64,000 nucleotides of DNA from Pyxicephalus adspersus (taxonomy: Eukaryota; Chordata; Amphibia; Anura; Pyxicephalidae). Each line of letters begins with the position of its first letter. Position 1 is the first letter of the stretch. The notes under the pieces are model-generated. The model had not been told where the DNA came from. It did not search any database and worked only from the letters and a program-made list of their open reading frames with translations. The stretch lies in assembly GCF_032062135.1 (NCBI RefSeq), contig NC_092860.1:62705708-62769707 (forward strand), in the 5' to 3' direction. Positions 51,066-63,700 of this stretch are shown here, piece after piece. The position numbers and the translations under genes were made by a program.

Positions 51066-53620
51066 TACAAAATTAGGGAAATCCTTACTCTAAATTGGTA
51101 CACACTTCCAAACTCAAAAAAAAAAAAAAAGGTACTATACCTCTTGGTTATATAGAACTAATCCTGAAGCTAAGTCAAAAAGCATAGCCTTCCATAAATC
51201 CCGTTTAGCTCAGGTTCTTGACACCATGTTAGACCCACAAGGCAGATATGTGTTTGTGAAACTTACCGCCTAGGGATGAACTTATAGAGTGGACTCTCTT
51301 TATACGCCTAATCAACAGCCTACAATTGCCACCATAAAGTACCTAGAAATATTGAAAGGATTCACAGAGGGTATCCTCATAGTGGGTGGAGACCTTAGCT
51401 TTGCTCTTGACCCTAGGGTTTATACCTCTTCTGGGAAAACTTCTGTTTCACACTCCAAACTTAATGCATTTGAACAAAACGGATTGGCACTTGGTGAACT
51501 TTAAATCCCATGACTGAAGATTACACCTTCTATTCTAATCCACATTATGTATACTCGTGTCTAGATTACACCTTTCTCAGCCATAGAGCTTTGGATTGGC
51601 ATCCTACAGCGTCTGTTGACGGTTGTCCCTGGTCTGATCATTCCTCTCAATACCGTTACATATATCGAACCTGGGCAGAAAGGAATAGACCTGGAAATTT
51701 AATGACTCTCTGTTCAAAGACCCAGTTTGTGCCAATGCCGTAAAAAATACAATCACTAATTATTTTGGTGATCACGCCTCTGATCCTACATCTCTTCCCA
51801 TACAATGGGAAGCCTTAAAGCTGTTGTCAGAGGTGTACTAATTAACTAAACAGCGTATACACCTCAAAAAGATCAGATCTTAGGATTTAGCATATACCTC
51901 AAATAGAATCAGCTCATTGGAGACATTGCATAAGCAAAATGCGGCCCTAGATGTTTTTTTGGAACAGACAGCTGCAAGGAAATATCTTCTCCAACTATAT
52001 GATCTGGCGCAGTGGTCACCAACCTTTTCAGTCCCGCGGACCACTAAAATTACCAGCTCCTGACTGTGCATGTGCGGGTGTCAATCAAAGGGGGAGAAAC
52101 CTCCCCGTAGTGACATCATCATGACATAACCCCACCCACTCTCCCATGGCAGATCTGAGCCTGCGATGGGAGAGCGAGTGGGTTGTGTCAAGGGACACAG
52201 CCCGCCCACTTCCCTGAGCCTGGGAATTGTACGGGGGACATGGGCCACCAGAGGGGTCCTTCTCCTGACCCTGCTCGGGGGGGGGGGCACCGGCCAGAGC
52301 TGCAGACCACCAAAATTTTCTCGTGGACAATCGGTTGGCGACCGCTGATCTGACTCACCAAAAATATAGGGAAAGGTCCCCCAAGCTGGTATATCAGTAT
52401 GGGGACAAATGTGGCAAATTTCTTGCTGGAGGTTTATATCCTAGCGCACTAACCACATATATTTCGTCCATCTGTACCCCCTAGGGTACGGCTACTTCTT
52501 TTCCCCAGGACATTTTACAAGTGTTCCAGAACTATTACTCTGATCTATATAACCTTGATTCATCTCCCACATCCTCGCGGTCTTTGCAGGAGTACAAAAA
52601 TTCTACTGCTTTACCAAGGCTAGACCATGATATTGCTTCCTACCTAGAAACACCCTTCACTGTAGAGGAGGTGTCGATGGCCATCAAAACCACCCCAACA
52701 GGTAAAAGACCCGGTCCGGACGGCTTCACCCTGAAATTTTAATAATTACATTACCTTAATTTGACTCCATTTCCAACCAGGGTTTTCTTCTCAATATCAG
52801 CAGATATTTCTTTCTGCCACACAGCTTAGAAGCGCATATAACGGTCTTACCTAAACCAGGCAAGGACCATTGGGTATGTTCCAAATATAGGCCTATCCCA
52901 CTGATTAATGTAGATGCTCAGGTATTTTCCAAATTAATAGCATCAGGCTTTCCCAGCATATGCCATTCCTGATACATTCTGATTAAGTAGGTTTTATCTC
53001 CGGGAGAGAGGCTAGGGATATTATATATCAAAACAATCTTACTAACGCAAGCGGCCAAAGCTCTAAAGGTTCCCATGTGTCTTCTCTCAATTGACACGGA
53101 GAAGGCATTTGACAGGGTAAACTGGGAATTTATGTACGCATCACTAAAACAAATTGGCTTTGGCCCTACTAAGATATCCCGCATCGCAGCCCTGTACTCG
53201 CCCTCGTGCCCAGGTGCGCGTTAATGGCTCCCTCTCAGTTTCGTTTTCAATCAAAAATGGTACCAGGCAAGGTTGCCCTTTGTCCCCCTTACTATATGCC
53301 TTAGTTATGGAACATTCAGCAGTTGCACTACGTACAAACTCTTATGTTAAAGGCATACATATAGGAGGGACGGAATACAAAACCATGTTTTATGATGATG
53401 TCTTAAAATACATAACATCACCTCACACTTCAATCCCCTCTATTTTGAAGGAGTTTAGTGGGTTTGGCACAGTAAGCAATTTTAAAGTCAAGCACAATAA
53501 ATCAGATTTGCTCAATGTCACACTTCCTCAGACTCCTTAGTAAAACTCTGTCAGACCTCCACAAATATGATTCCTTACCTTTGTCCTAGTTTGCCAGAAT
53601 CAATACAATAAAATGTAAAT
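51066..53620 (+). pseudogene. L1-K ORF2 (endonuclease-RT)
   Basis: Endonuclease blocks: DPQGRYVFVKLTA (about 51,236), VDSLYTPNQQPTIATIKYLE, FTEGILIVGGDLSFALDP (GGDFN changed to GGDLS) and TEDYTFYSNPHYVYS. A linker after the MITE reads YGDKCGKFLAGGLYPS (about 52,400). RT entry is FTVEEVSMAIKTTPTGKRPG with PDGF (52,661-52,730), motif A is degraded at about 53,090 (LTRRRHLTG, with the STDTEKAFDRV version in another frame), motif B GTRQGCPLSPLLYALVMEH is intact (about 53,260), and the catalytic box reads TMFYDDVLKYIT, with one residue lost from YADD. Dead copy. Confidence 0.85.
52010..52347. mobile_element. hAT-type MITE in L1-K ORF2
   Basis: A 338-bp element with terminal inverted repeats CAGTGGTCACCAACC (52,010-52,024) and GGTTGGCGACCGCTG (52,333-52,347), 13 of 15 matching. 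The flanks ATCTGGCG and ATCTGACT could be a decayed 8-bp duplication. It interrupts the ORF2 linker between LYDLA and LTHQKYRERS, and coding resumes across it. An 11-base G run lies at 52,277-52,287. No transposase is encoded, so it depends on a hAT enzyme from elsewhere. Confidence 0.88.
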
Positions 53621-54559
53621 CTTGCCCCGCATGCTATATATTTTCAAAAAAGTACCGATACACCTCCCAGCTTCATACCTATGAAAACTTCAGCAAATCT
53701 TCACATCATTTATATGTTAAAGTAAACAGCCACGCATAGCCCTCCTAAACCTAAAACCATGGTTTGAGCAGGTGTATATGACATATTCTCATATTACAGG
53801 GCAGCTATACTAATAGGAATAGTGGGGACTTCTGGAGGTGGAGCCAGAGCTGCTGGCCATGTTTGCAATGCAAAAACCCAGTTTTTAATGGGTGGGATAC
53901 TGACCTCCTCCTTGCTCTTCTGGTGTTCTCTGCGGGCGGACGGCCCGTTGTTGGGGAGGCGACACGTCCCTCTTTAATCCCGGAGTCTGTGCTCTCCCTC
54001 TCGGCTTTGATCTGTGGCACCCATCTTGGTCGTGTGGCCGGATAACAGTACATTTTCTTTTCTTCTTCTCTGCAGCATTTAGAGGACCCTGTAATTCAGG
54101 AACACTGGATCCAGGGACATCAGCATTTTTTGACAGCACGGTAGGTGCTAATCTTCCAGCTCCCCCCTATATGACTTTCCTTCCCTGCCCTATTTGATAG
54201 CAGCTGGGGATAAAAAGTGTACTGGGAACTGAGCTGTGTGTTGTTAAAAACCTCTAGGCATCCCTTCCATCACCTTCTAAAGCATTAATTACATTGGGAC
54301 ATGTGGAACCAAGTGTGTGGTTGGCGGTGCCTGCTCTGTCTATATATTTACTACCCAATTACTCAGGACTGGGACTCTAGTTTGCTGTAGCTTTACAAAT
54401 CAGTAATTTCCATTTATACATTTCACCTTTCTTCCTCCCAGCAACTCAACTGACATACTGCCCTGTATGGCAACGTCCTTAGGATATGTATAAATACATC
54501 TCACGTACCACTCCGGCGAGAATGGGAAAACAGCAAAAGTCCTGCACAGTTCCTAGTCT
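53621..54559. other. junction of L1-K and L1-L, no gene
   Basis: Decayed 3' sequence of L1-K to about 53,800, followed from about 53,815 by a stretch that looks like the 5' leader of another Tx1-like L1 (GGAGGTGGAGCCAGAGCTGC). The frames at 53,805-54,139 show no motif. Confidence 0.45.
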
Positions 54560-55197
54560 CCTACCCTACTTTGAGAAAAAGTTTTCTGTGGTTGAAATGG
54601 CTCTCCAACAAATTGCCTTCTAACACTACTAAAATTGCTGGGTTGGATTAGCGTATTAGTGACCCAGAGGACCAGGCTATAGAACATCTGACAAGTATTG
54701 CTTCTCAACAACTTCCTCTTGCCTCGCTGTCTGACAAGTGCGAGGACCTGGAGAATAAGCACCGCCGAGCCAACCTTCGCTTGATTAGCATTCCAGAATC
54801 CTATAAATCGTCTGATCTGGCACGTTTTAATACAGTGGATATCCCTCTATATGGGCCCTAAATATGGATCCTCTTCCTCCACGTGCCATTGAGCGTGTTC
54901 ACCGCTTTGATCCAGACCATCGTACTCAAACTCCAGACCTCGTGTGGTTATTGCCAGATTTTTCCATGCAGTAGGTACAGAACTTATCTTTTCAGCTTCC
55001 CGTCGCTTAGGATCCCTTGTGGTTCAAGGACATAAGATCTTGACTACGTAGAGCCTTCTCTGCAACCTGCAAAATTCTCATTGAGCGTAATATCTGTTTT
55101 GCATTACTTTATCCAGCAAATTTCCAGGTTTTTTGATGATCCCTCTTTCGCCCTACTTCGCCTTCAAGAGATTTTTGCACCTGACCTGGCTACCTAA
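54560..55197 (+). pseudogene. L1-L ORF1
   Basis: Visible blocks in shifting frames: ISDPEDQAIEHLTSIASQQL, CEDLENKHRRANLRLISIPE (about 54,740-54,800, the clade's LENRxRRxNLRLxGIPE), PPRAIERVHRFDPDHRTQ (about 54,877-54,930) and KILIERNICFALLYPANFQV (about 55,070-55,130). These are the coil end, RRM and C-terminal domain of ORF1. A minus-strand frame over the first part is a shadow. Several shifts make it non-functional. Confidence 0.8.
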
Positions 55198-55412
55198 ATA
55201 TAGGTATATTTTGGATATAATTGGGACTATATCCTGGTTAGTGTGCAATGGCTTTCATCAACGTCTCTGATTCTGAATACATAAGATGGGTAACTATGTA
55301 ATGGTTATGCTGCTATTTTTTGTGGTCAATTTACACCTATGCAATGTTTTTATAATTTTTGTTCTTTGAGCCCTCCTTTTTGTCTTCTTTTATTGGATTT
55401 TCAAAACTGTAT

Positions 55413-56000
55413 GTTGGATATTTTTCACACCTCCACTCACTATTTACCCCTTAATGGTATATCAGGTTCCCTTCCTCTTCTATCCCTAATAAATTATCTG
55501 AGCTGCCATAGTTTCCATTTTTATTTTCCCCTTGGAGATCATTGCAATTATATATTTTGTATTTTTTTATATTCCCATGTACAATTTACCTCTTAATGGT
55601 AAATCAAATCATCATTTTTTTTCACCTTAATAAGTCACATGATCAAGTAAAGTCGCAAGTTTTTTTTTCTGATTATGGGAAAGTACACTTCCCTCTGCTC
55701 CTATTTAAGAGTGGACATTTTTCTTTTAAAACATGGATTGAGTTTAACTAATCACTTTTTTTCTAAGTTAGATATTTTTTACACTTTCACACATTAGTTA
55801 TTCCCCAATGGTAAATCACGTACCTTTCCTATTTATTCCCAGTAAATTATCTGAACTACCATAGCGCCCTTTTTTCTTTTGGGGATCACTTATAGTATGT
55901 ATTACAAGTCTTCCTCCATTATGGGAAGGTATATTCCCTTTCGCTTTTATTTTGGAGTGAAAAAAAAATTTAAATTTCTTTACCTCATTTGGCATTATGT
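55413..56000 (+). repeat. L1-L inter-ORF tandem repeat, period about 354 bp
   Basis: Unit 1 (55,413-55,766) and a shorter unit 2 (55,767 to about 56,000) share GTT.GATATTTTT.ACAC, AATGGTA.ATCA, AAATTATCTGA.CT.CCATAG and ATTATGGGAA.GTA. They are diverged and carry no coding sequence. Confidence 0.75.
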
Positions 56001-56284
56001 AATGTACCGTGTTATGTAATGTACCGCAACAATTGTCCCTATGTACCACTAATGAAGTTACATGTTGGTTGGCTTATCTCTTTGCTTCCACCTTTAGTGG
56101 GTTTTTATGGTGTTGCAAAATTGATATGATATATGTTTATTGTTTTTTTCTGGCCAAAGTATCGCTTTGGCCGATTGTGTGCCATTAGATTAAGGAATGA
56201 GCCTCCCCTTTTTGATTTTGTTAAGGGCCTTGGCAGCCTGGGACAGCCAAGTCAACACTTTTATGCCTTATGCCTATTGACCTC

Positions 56285-58289
56285 ATTTTTTATGTTTTCA
56301 ATTAGATAATGATGACTACTTTGCCCAACTACTTTCCTCCTTACAGAACAGCAACTGGGTTTTGTTCGCAATAGGCAAATTTCTAATGGAATTAGAACAG
56401 CTATTGCAGCTACTACACTTCCTTATAATAGGAATCATGTTTTAATAAGCCTTGATGCAGAAAAAGCTTTTGACAAGGTAAAATGGCCATATTTATTTGC
56501 CCTATTGGTGCACAGGGAATTCGGACCTAATTTTATCAATTATGTCCATTTTTTATATACAAATCCTACAACTTCCCTGATAGTAAATAACCAGTTGTCC
56601 CAACCCCTATGCATGCAAGGAGAAACCCATCAAGGCTGTCCCTTGTCCCCACTCCTCTTTAATATTGCCTCTGACCCTCTCATATGTCTTTCTATATCCA
56701 GTCCACAATTTGAATGATTCAAATAAACTCACAGCTTTTACTGATGATGTTCTCCTTTTTATTTCAAATCCAATTTCCTCTCTACCCTTTAAAGTGAACC
56801 TTTTGTCCCACTTTGGTCCTTTGTCGGCATTTTCAGTTAACTTCGATAAATCCATGGCATTATATTTGTACCCTAAACATAAAGCAACCTGGTATAAGCG
56901 GTTTCCATTCCATTGTGCTAAGACGAAGTTTAGATACTTGGGGGTTAAGATTCCCAAAAACCCTGCTCTTCTTTATGACCTCAGTTTTTCACCTGCCTTA
57001 ACCACTATACAGGCCTCTTGCAAATCATGGTCATCTCTTCCTCTTTCTTTTATAGGCCGTGTAGCTTTGATCAAAATGGTGACATTTCCTAAATTATTAT
57101 TTCTGCTACAGGCTCTTCCAATCTTTCTTACATTTAAACAAACTCGGTATAATAATGGATTATTCCGGCAGTTCATTTGGGGTAGTAGGCACTCTAAAAT
57201 TGGCTGTGCCATTTTACACCAGTCTACATCAAATGGGGCTTTAATTTGCCTAACATTGAGTTATACAATGAGGCATCTTTGTTACGTATCCTCAAAGACT
57301 AGCTTTATGGTACATCTGTTTTTATACTAATTTTTCCATAGATTTTTGCCCTGAGTTTCCCTCTACATCCTATTGTTTTGGTGCACCTTCATAGGGAGGT
57401 TATACTGGACCACATTGAATGTAACCCACTACTGCTTTCACAATGGCCCCTTTGGCATACTCTTTTTCTCCCCTTGATTTGGAATCCTGATTTTACTCCC
57501 GGATTCACTTCTCTGGTGTTCCAGGAATGGGCTGCAGCAGGCGTATTTTCAGTAAGATCCTTTTTAAACTTTATTACCTTCGTGAATTGCAATTGGAATT
57601 TCCTAGAACTAGGTGTAACTTGTTTGCTCTCTTCCAGTCACGTGATTATAGTTCCTTGGTTGCTCACTCTCTCTCGGCTACAGATTGGCATAACCCTTTG
57701 GATACAAAGCTTTTTTTCTGCCGAGTCCACCACTAAAACTATACCTAAATTCTATAAAATCCTTGCAGAAATTGTTGATTATGATAATTTAACAAAGGGT
57801 CCAGTGGGTTGGTGGCAACATTTCTCAGATTTGGACTCATTGGTTTTATTACAAGTGCTGCGATGGTCCTGGAAAGCAGTGCCTTCAGTTCAATATTGTG
57901 AAATGTTTTTTAAAATATTTCATAGAGCATATATCTCCCCCATCCCGAGTAAAACAGTTGCCTTAAATGTGGTGCACCCCAAGCTGATCTTTTTCATAAC
58001 TTGCTCTTTAACTAAACACTTTGCAGACAGGTTGCTCGATTTATCCAAAGACACCTGGGCAATATTTGGTATGGTAGGTGGAGTCGGTATTTGCTATTCC
58101 CGTGGTGCAAAACGTCTTTTCCTTTTATTATCTGGTTACATGTTGGTAGAAAATGTATTCTCCACTGTTGGATTTCCACGGATTCCCCCTCGCTCCAGCT
58201 GTTTCTCACAAAGCGTCAGGATTTTTTTAAAATAGAATGGGCTGAAGCCTTCTACTCCAAAGAATCCAAAACTCCAAAGTTTTTTTAAA
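56285..58289 (+). pseudogene. L1-L ORF2 (RT and C-terminal region)
   Basis: RT blocks: QQLGFVRNRQISNGIRTAIA (about 56,350), ISLDAEKAFDKVKWPYLFAL (motif A), HQGCPLSPLLFNIASDPLI (motif B, about 56,630) and TAFTDDVLLFISNP (catalytic box, FTDD in place of FADD, about 56,737). The frames 56,665-57,330 and 57,378-58,235 (285 codons) carry the thumb and post-RT region: FRYLGVKIPKN, SFIGRVALIKMVTFPKLLFL, and later FHRAYISPIP. The zinc motif is degraded. The FTDD change and three shifts indicate a dead copy, although long stretches remain open. Confidence 0.85.
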
Positions 58290-58699
58290 CTTGAGTTTCA
58301 TTGAAACATTAAATGTTACTACTGAAGTCCATCTTCTTAAATGTTTTAACCAAACTACTTGGTATCTTACTAGAACCTTGGAGGGTGATCCTCCTATTCA
58401 ATTTTCAGTTTAATATGCATCCCTCTCTATAATTCTCCCAGGACCCTACCTGTCCGCTTCTATCCAGGCAAATACTGAGGGCTGTATTGATTTAGATGTT
58501 CAGTATGGTATTTACAACTGATGTTCATCCCTTTTTGTATTACTTTTTGTGTTACTAGGGACACATTGACCTACATAATATTAATTACTGCTACTTTTGA
58601 AAAATTGTGGTACATCAAAAAATATGTTGTTTTTTTTGTTAACCTTTTGTCAAATGTTAATTGTGTTATGATTTTGTATGGTTTGCACTTAATATGCCC

Positions 58700-59145
58700 A
58701 ATTCAGGAAAAATTGGGTTGAGAATGCTTTATCTTCCCTAAACTTAAGATCCTTGCCATGGATAAACAATGTACTGGTAAACCCTGAACATTCCTTTCCT
58801 AAGCTGACTTTAGGTCTCTTACATATTTGGGATAATCTCTTACGTATGGGGAAAATTTCCTCCAAGATAGGTCCTTTGACCCCCTTATTTGACGGTCCGG
58901 CCTTTCCCCCAGCACTGAATTCAGGATGGTTCCTAATCTGGAATTCGGATGAGCAAAGACATCTGCGGGACATTTTATCCAATGGGCAACTTCCATCTCT
59001 TTCCTCCTTGAGTATCAGAGCTTGTGGCAATTTGGCTCCTTGGTTTCAATACCGACAGCTTTCCTCTTTTATATCCACGTTACAGAAATACTCACATTTT
59101 TCACAGAAGCTTGACCGACATAGAGACGATATAAAGGTCCCCTGA
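58700..59145 (+). pseudogene. L1-M: ORF2 C-terminal fragment
   Basis: A 130-codon open frame (58,753-59,145) reads MPWINNVLVNPEHSFPKLTL, LHIWDNLLRMGKISSKIGPL, TPLFDGPAFPPALNSGWFLI and LRDILSNGQLPSLSSLSIRA, then WFQYRQLSSFI. This is the region following RT in Tx1-like ORF2. It differs from the same region of L1-L, so it belongs to another copy cut on both sides. Confidence 0.8.
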
Positions 59146-59655
59146 CCGCCCGTCACATACTATTTCCTTAATATATGCTATCCTTTTGTGGTCTAACTCA
59201 TTGGTATATCAAATGTAGGTAAGAGGAATAGGGAGGGGAAAAAAGGGAGGCACTGAATTTAGCTGATAAATATATTCATTTTATTTTATGATTTCCTACA
59301 TATATCAATATATATTATCCTATCAATTTGTATAAAATCACAATGTGTATAATAATCTAAATTAACCAAATGCAGTGAACTCAGAAATTCTTTTCTTATA
59401 CACAGTTTCATTGGGAATATTTCAGGTTACACAAAAAGTCTTATGCTCAAGGCGTTATTGCTTACATTGGCTTCATCAGGGGTATATGAACATATTAGAC
59501 CCACATTTTGGCACTACCTCAGGTTTACCTGTAGAAAACCCCTGAAATCCGACTGGCTATTCTCTCTCTTTGGTTACCTAGATATTGGGAATAAGATTTT
59601 GGACACTAATATTTCTAATTCGGAATGGTAACAGGTCTTTATATTGACACATAAA
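59146..59655. other. non-coding, weak Penelope-like motif
   Basis: No gene. On the minus strand, 59,473-59,479 reads CTGATGA, the exact hammerhead core heptamer, followed by AGCC..AGC and AATAACGCC where GAAACGC would be expected, so any ribozyme is decayed. Sequence near CAGTGAACTCAGA (59,375-59,387) resembles CAGTGAACTGAGG at 48,324, close to the hammerhead-like motif there. The 59,443-59,631 frame has no motif. Confidence 0.35.
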
Positions 59656-59656
59656 T

Positions 59657-60202
59657 TTGCATTACCAGGTAAAGCGCAGTAGTAACATGAGAATTATCGG
59701 AATTCCTGAGTTATATAAGGCAACAGATGTCCATAAAATCTGCTCAAATACACTTCCTAAAGCTCGGGGGTTGAAACACCCTATGAAAATAGAAAGGGCA
59801 CATAGGCTAGGCCCTCTTCAGTGGAATAAAGCACTACCTCGGCCAATCATAGTCAAATATCATAAGTTCAATGATAAGCTCCAAATTTTAAGGGCATATC
59901 GGGGATTTGACTACTTCAGTATTGAGGATCACAGAGTCATGTTATTCTCTGATTACTCAGTTGAAACTACCAAAAAACACTGCAAACAACTCATAGACAA
60001 AAATTTACAGTTTGCACTCATGTATCCAGAGGTGCTTAAAATCTTTATTCCGGATCAGGAAGCTAAGATATTTACAGATCCCTTGGCGGCTGCAGAAATG
60101 GTGAAAGCTTTGCCCCATTCCACACCCTCCTCCACCCCGGTTGCTACACCACCGAGGCAGCAAGATGACCAGCCACAGAGATCCAGGTCCCCACAATCCT
60201 AA
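59657..60202 (+). pseudogene. L1-N ORF1, 5'-truncated but open
   Basis: A 181-codon open frame. Native sequence begins within the conserved block as RSSNMRIIGIPELYKATDVH (family RRNNMRIIGIPE). It continues with MKIERAHRLGPLQWNKALPR and PIIVKYHKFNDKLQILRAYR (RRM), MLFSDYSVETTKKHCKQLID and LQFALMYPEVLKIFIPDQEA (C-terminal domain), and a Pro/Ser-rich tail (STPSSTPVATPPRQQDDQPQ). The coil and N terminus are gone, so it lacks the trimerising part. No stop is seen within the retained domains, the best kept ORF1 in the window. Confidence 0.85.
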
Positions 60203-60701
60203 ACGCTTACTCCCTTGGCCGTATTGACCAGCTGGGCCTTTCTACATACCCCTACCAAGGAGCCCCTATTTCATTTGTTCAATATCTGTTGTCCACTAGA
60301 TGGAGCTGGTGGTCTGTTTTTTTTTTTGTTTTTTTTTTCTTGCTTACACTGCAAACGTGTGATTATATCCTCTTTGATGCAATGCATGGAGCAGGCAGAA
60401 ACAGAAGACTGAAAGTTCATTTGTGCCTGATGCTGTTTCCTGCCATTTCTGCTGTTATTGTACCCCACATTGGGAAAAAACGAAGTCGCTTAAGAGTATT
60501 ATGTTAAGGGACAACTATGTTGTTAGCGGTTTGTTTTGCTCATGGGTATGCTGCTGTCATTGTTCTGGTTATGCATCTACAGACTTCTTCAAATATGGAA
60601 AGAATCATCTTCTCTGTGCTGCCGCTCCGTTGGGACGACGACGCAGGACTGCTCACATCTTTATTTCCAGCAATTATAGCTCTTTTCCCCCATAAACCCC
60701 T
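60203..60701. other. L1-N inter-ORF spacer
   Basis: Half a kilobase between ORF1 and ORF2. It contains a T-rich patch (60,318-60,340). The short frames here have no motif and overlap one another. Unlike L1-K and L1-L, this spacer has no tandem repeat. Confidence 0.55.
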
Positions 60702-63700
60702 GTGATAAAAATCGTATACTGGAATGGAAAGGGATTGAGATCCCCCACCAAGCGCACTACTGTTCTACGCCACTTAAACAAATTACAAACGAATGTAGCT
60801 ATCCTTCAGGAGACCCACCTCTCAGCTTCCCATTTTCATTTGATGGCTAAAGATTGGGTGGGAGAGGTGTGGGGGGCTTCAGCCTCAGGCCAAAAAGCTG
60901 GAGTACTCATTCTTTTACACAACAAGCTTTAACACTCCACAATCTCAAAGTCCTGTGATGTTTCTGAGGGAAGATGGGCATCCATGACGGTCCAATTCCA
61001 AACCAACTCCTTAACCTTCCTAGCGGTTTATGGTCCCTAACTCGTACAATCAGATGTTTTTTAATAGTCTGCTCACCACAGTGCAATCCCTTCCCAAAGT
61101 GCCTTTAATCGTGGCTGGTGACTTTAATGCTGTACCCAGTTCTGTGGAAGATAGGATCCCACCACCACTTAAGTAGGGCCATACGTCCTCCAATGATAAA
61201 GTGTTTCTCTCTTTCTTTACAGGGACTGGACTGATTCCTGGAGGCATCTCCACCCCTTGGAGAAGGACTTTACACATGTATCTCAGGTTCATTCAACCAT
61301 GTCTAGATTGGATACTATATTACTTTCTGATAACCTCCTGTTTAAAATTGATTCTGCTATTATCCATCCCCTTGTGATCTCATGCCCCAGTTTCTGTGAC
61401 TTTGACAAACAGTTTCCTTTGTAAAACCGAATTTATATGGCGATTTCCTGCCTATCTGGCCAATGATTAAAAACTTCACTATCAGTTACAGTACTGGTGG
61501 CGTGATTTTGACTATCACAATGCGATACATAAAAACAATCCCCACCTGTATTGGGAGACGGCCAAGGTGGTCATTCGTGGTAAAATAATGGCATATGTTT
61601 CCTCAACTATAAAAAAAAACCCTATGCAAATATTGTACCGCTTGTCATACCGCCAGGCAGGCATACTTGGTGTATAAGTCTTCGCTGTCCTTATCTGCTA
61701 AAGAATCTTGAATGCAAGCGAAAAAATCCTGTGATTTTTGGATTGGCCAGTACAACGCCACTATTCGCTCTTACCGTGAGGTGGAGTTTTTTAGATACAG
61801 TAATAAATCTGGGAAGTTGCTGGCCAATCTTGCAAAACGTTTTAGAGCCCCCTACCCCCCGCATTACAGCTTTAAGGGACAAGCACCGGGTTGTTCAAGA
61901 ATCGCCCAAGGATATAGCTACTATTTTTGCTTCTTATTATAACGATTTATACACCTCTCAAAACACAAATTTTACTAAGGGAAAGACTTTTTTGGACCGT
62001 TTAGGTCTTCCATAGTTAACTGAGGAGGAACTAAACTATTTAAATGGGTCCATAATGGAAGAAGAAGTGCTCAGAGCTATCAAGAATTCCGGTAATTATA
62101 AGGCACCTGGCCCAGATGGTTTTCCATCTGAGTTTTACAAAATTTTAATCAATGAGGTTACACCGTCATTGTTATCACTGTACAACTCCATGTACTCTCA
62201 CGCCTCTTACCTAGAATCTGGACGGCTGACGTTTATTAAAGTTCTTCCGAAACAGTATAAGGATCCATTGGATCCTAGCTCGTACTGTCCTATATCCTTG
62301 TTGAATAAGGATGTTAAACTATTCTCCAAGATTCTAGCGGACTGCTTGGTGGGCATCCTCCCTCAATTGGTCAGTCCTGCACAAACGGGTTTTATTTTGG
62401 GCAAATCCACTACCTATATTATTCGAAAGGTACTTATGATTCTGGAACATGCTAGGTTGGATAGATCTTCTCAGGTATTGTCGGCTCTTTTTGCCTTAGA
62501 TGCTGAGAAAGCGTTTGATAGTGTGGAATGGCGTGGGTTGCACATGGTGTTGGAGAAATTTGGATTCAACGGCCATATTGCAAACTCCTTCAAATCAATG
62601 TATACAAGTCCGAGAGCCCAGGTACATGTGGCAAGAGTTTCCTCACCAGTGTTTTCGCTGGGCAGGGGGACCAGACAGGGTTGCCCAGTGTTCTCCCCAG
62701 AAATTTTTTTCAGCCGGGTGGTAGGAAGCTGTAGCCGGGTGGTAAAAATAACTAGTATCTATGAGGGTCCCCTGTACACCCTGAAAATTACAGGTCATTG
62801 TGACATACAGTTCAGGAGATATGGAGGTTTGTACACAGAGCTGTGAGGATGAATGACATGCAGACTTTATACACACTGGATACATTTCACAGGCAGTAAT
62901 CCGAGCTCGTGCTATGTGTCTCCTTCACATGAAGGCTGAACTGTGTGCTCATCTCTCATCGGCAGCAGCAATCCTCTGAATGGATGACACAGAGCACAAA
63001 GCAGCCTCACTGAGATCGGTGCATCCGAGGATGAGAGCTGCCGAGAGCTGGGCGGGGTATTTAAATCAGCCGGGCGGAGCAACCGGCTAAAAACCTCTGG
63101 GGAGAACTATGGTTGCCCGTTGTCTCCTCTCCTCTTCAACCTAGCTATTGAACCTCTAGCAAGATCTTTTCGAGATCTAAAAATATATGAGGGAGTGGAG
63201 ATAGGGGGTAAACATATTAGTTTGGCGATGTTTGCAGATGACATAATGCTCTTTCTTCAGGACCCGGTCAGAGATCTACATAAAATCATCCAACATATAC
63301 AATTTTTGAGTGCCTTCTCAGGATTTAAAATTACCTATACGAAAAGTGAACTGTTGGGCCTTTCCCCAACCCCATCTAGGGAATTATTGGTCTGTGCAGA
63401 GTCTTTGGGTCCTAAGCTACCGAAATCATACCTCATTTACTCGGGAATTAAAATATCATGCTCTGCTCCAGATATGTACAATTTAAATTCTTCCCCACTT
63501 ATCACTAAAATTCTGGATGAGTTGAAGCAGTGGAAAACTCTACCTCTATCATTGATGGGACGCTGTCATCCTATTAGGATGATCAGCTTTTCAAGACTAC
63601 TGTATCCTATGCATCCTATGCAGACATTGCCTTTTCTATTATGTCATGTTCAGAAACTCCACTCGGCTTTCACCTCGTTTATTTGCCAAGGTAAACCCCC

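Larger units (their letters stand above)
46176..53800 (+). mobile_element. L1-K: L1-clade LINE with repeated inter-ORF spacer, split by other insertions
   Basis: Plus-strand parts in order: ORF1 (46,176-47,100), a spacer with tandem units of about 290 bp (47,463-48,048 and a third at 50,555-50,842), ORF2 endonuclease and RT (51,066-53,620) and decayed sequence to about 53,800. About 2.5 kb at 48,060-50,554 separates the third spacer unit from the first two and is probably a later insertion. A hAT MITE sits in ORF2 at 52,010-52,347. That all parts are one element is inferred from order and orientation. Confidence 0.7.
53815..58690 (+). mobile_element. L1-L: L1-clade LINE lacking endonuclease
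   Basis: Plus-strand parts: leader (about 53,815), ORF1 (54,560-55,197), a spacer with a 354-bp period repeat (55,413-56,000), ORF2 from mid RT to C terminus (56,285-58,289) and a 3' untranslated region with an AT-rich end at about 58,690. The endonuclease and the first part of the RT are missing between about 56,000 and 56,285. ORF1 belongs to a different sequence type from L1-K. Joining these parts into one element is inferred from order. Confidence 0.7.
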
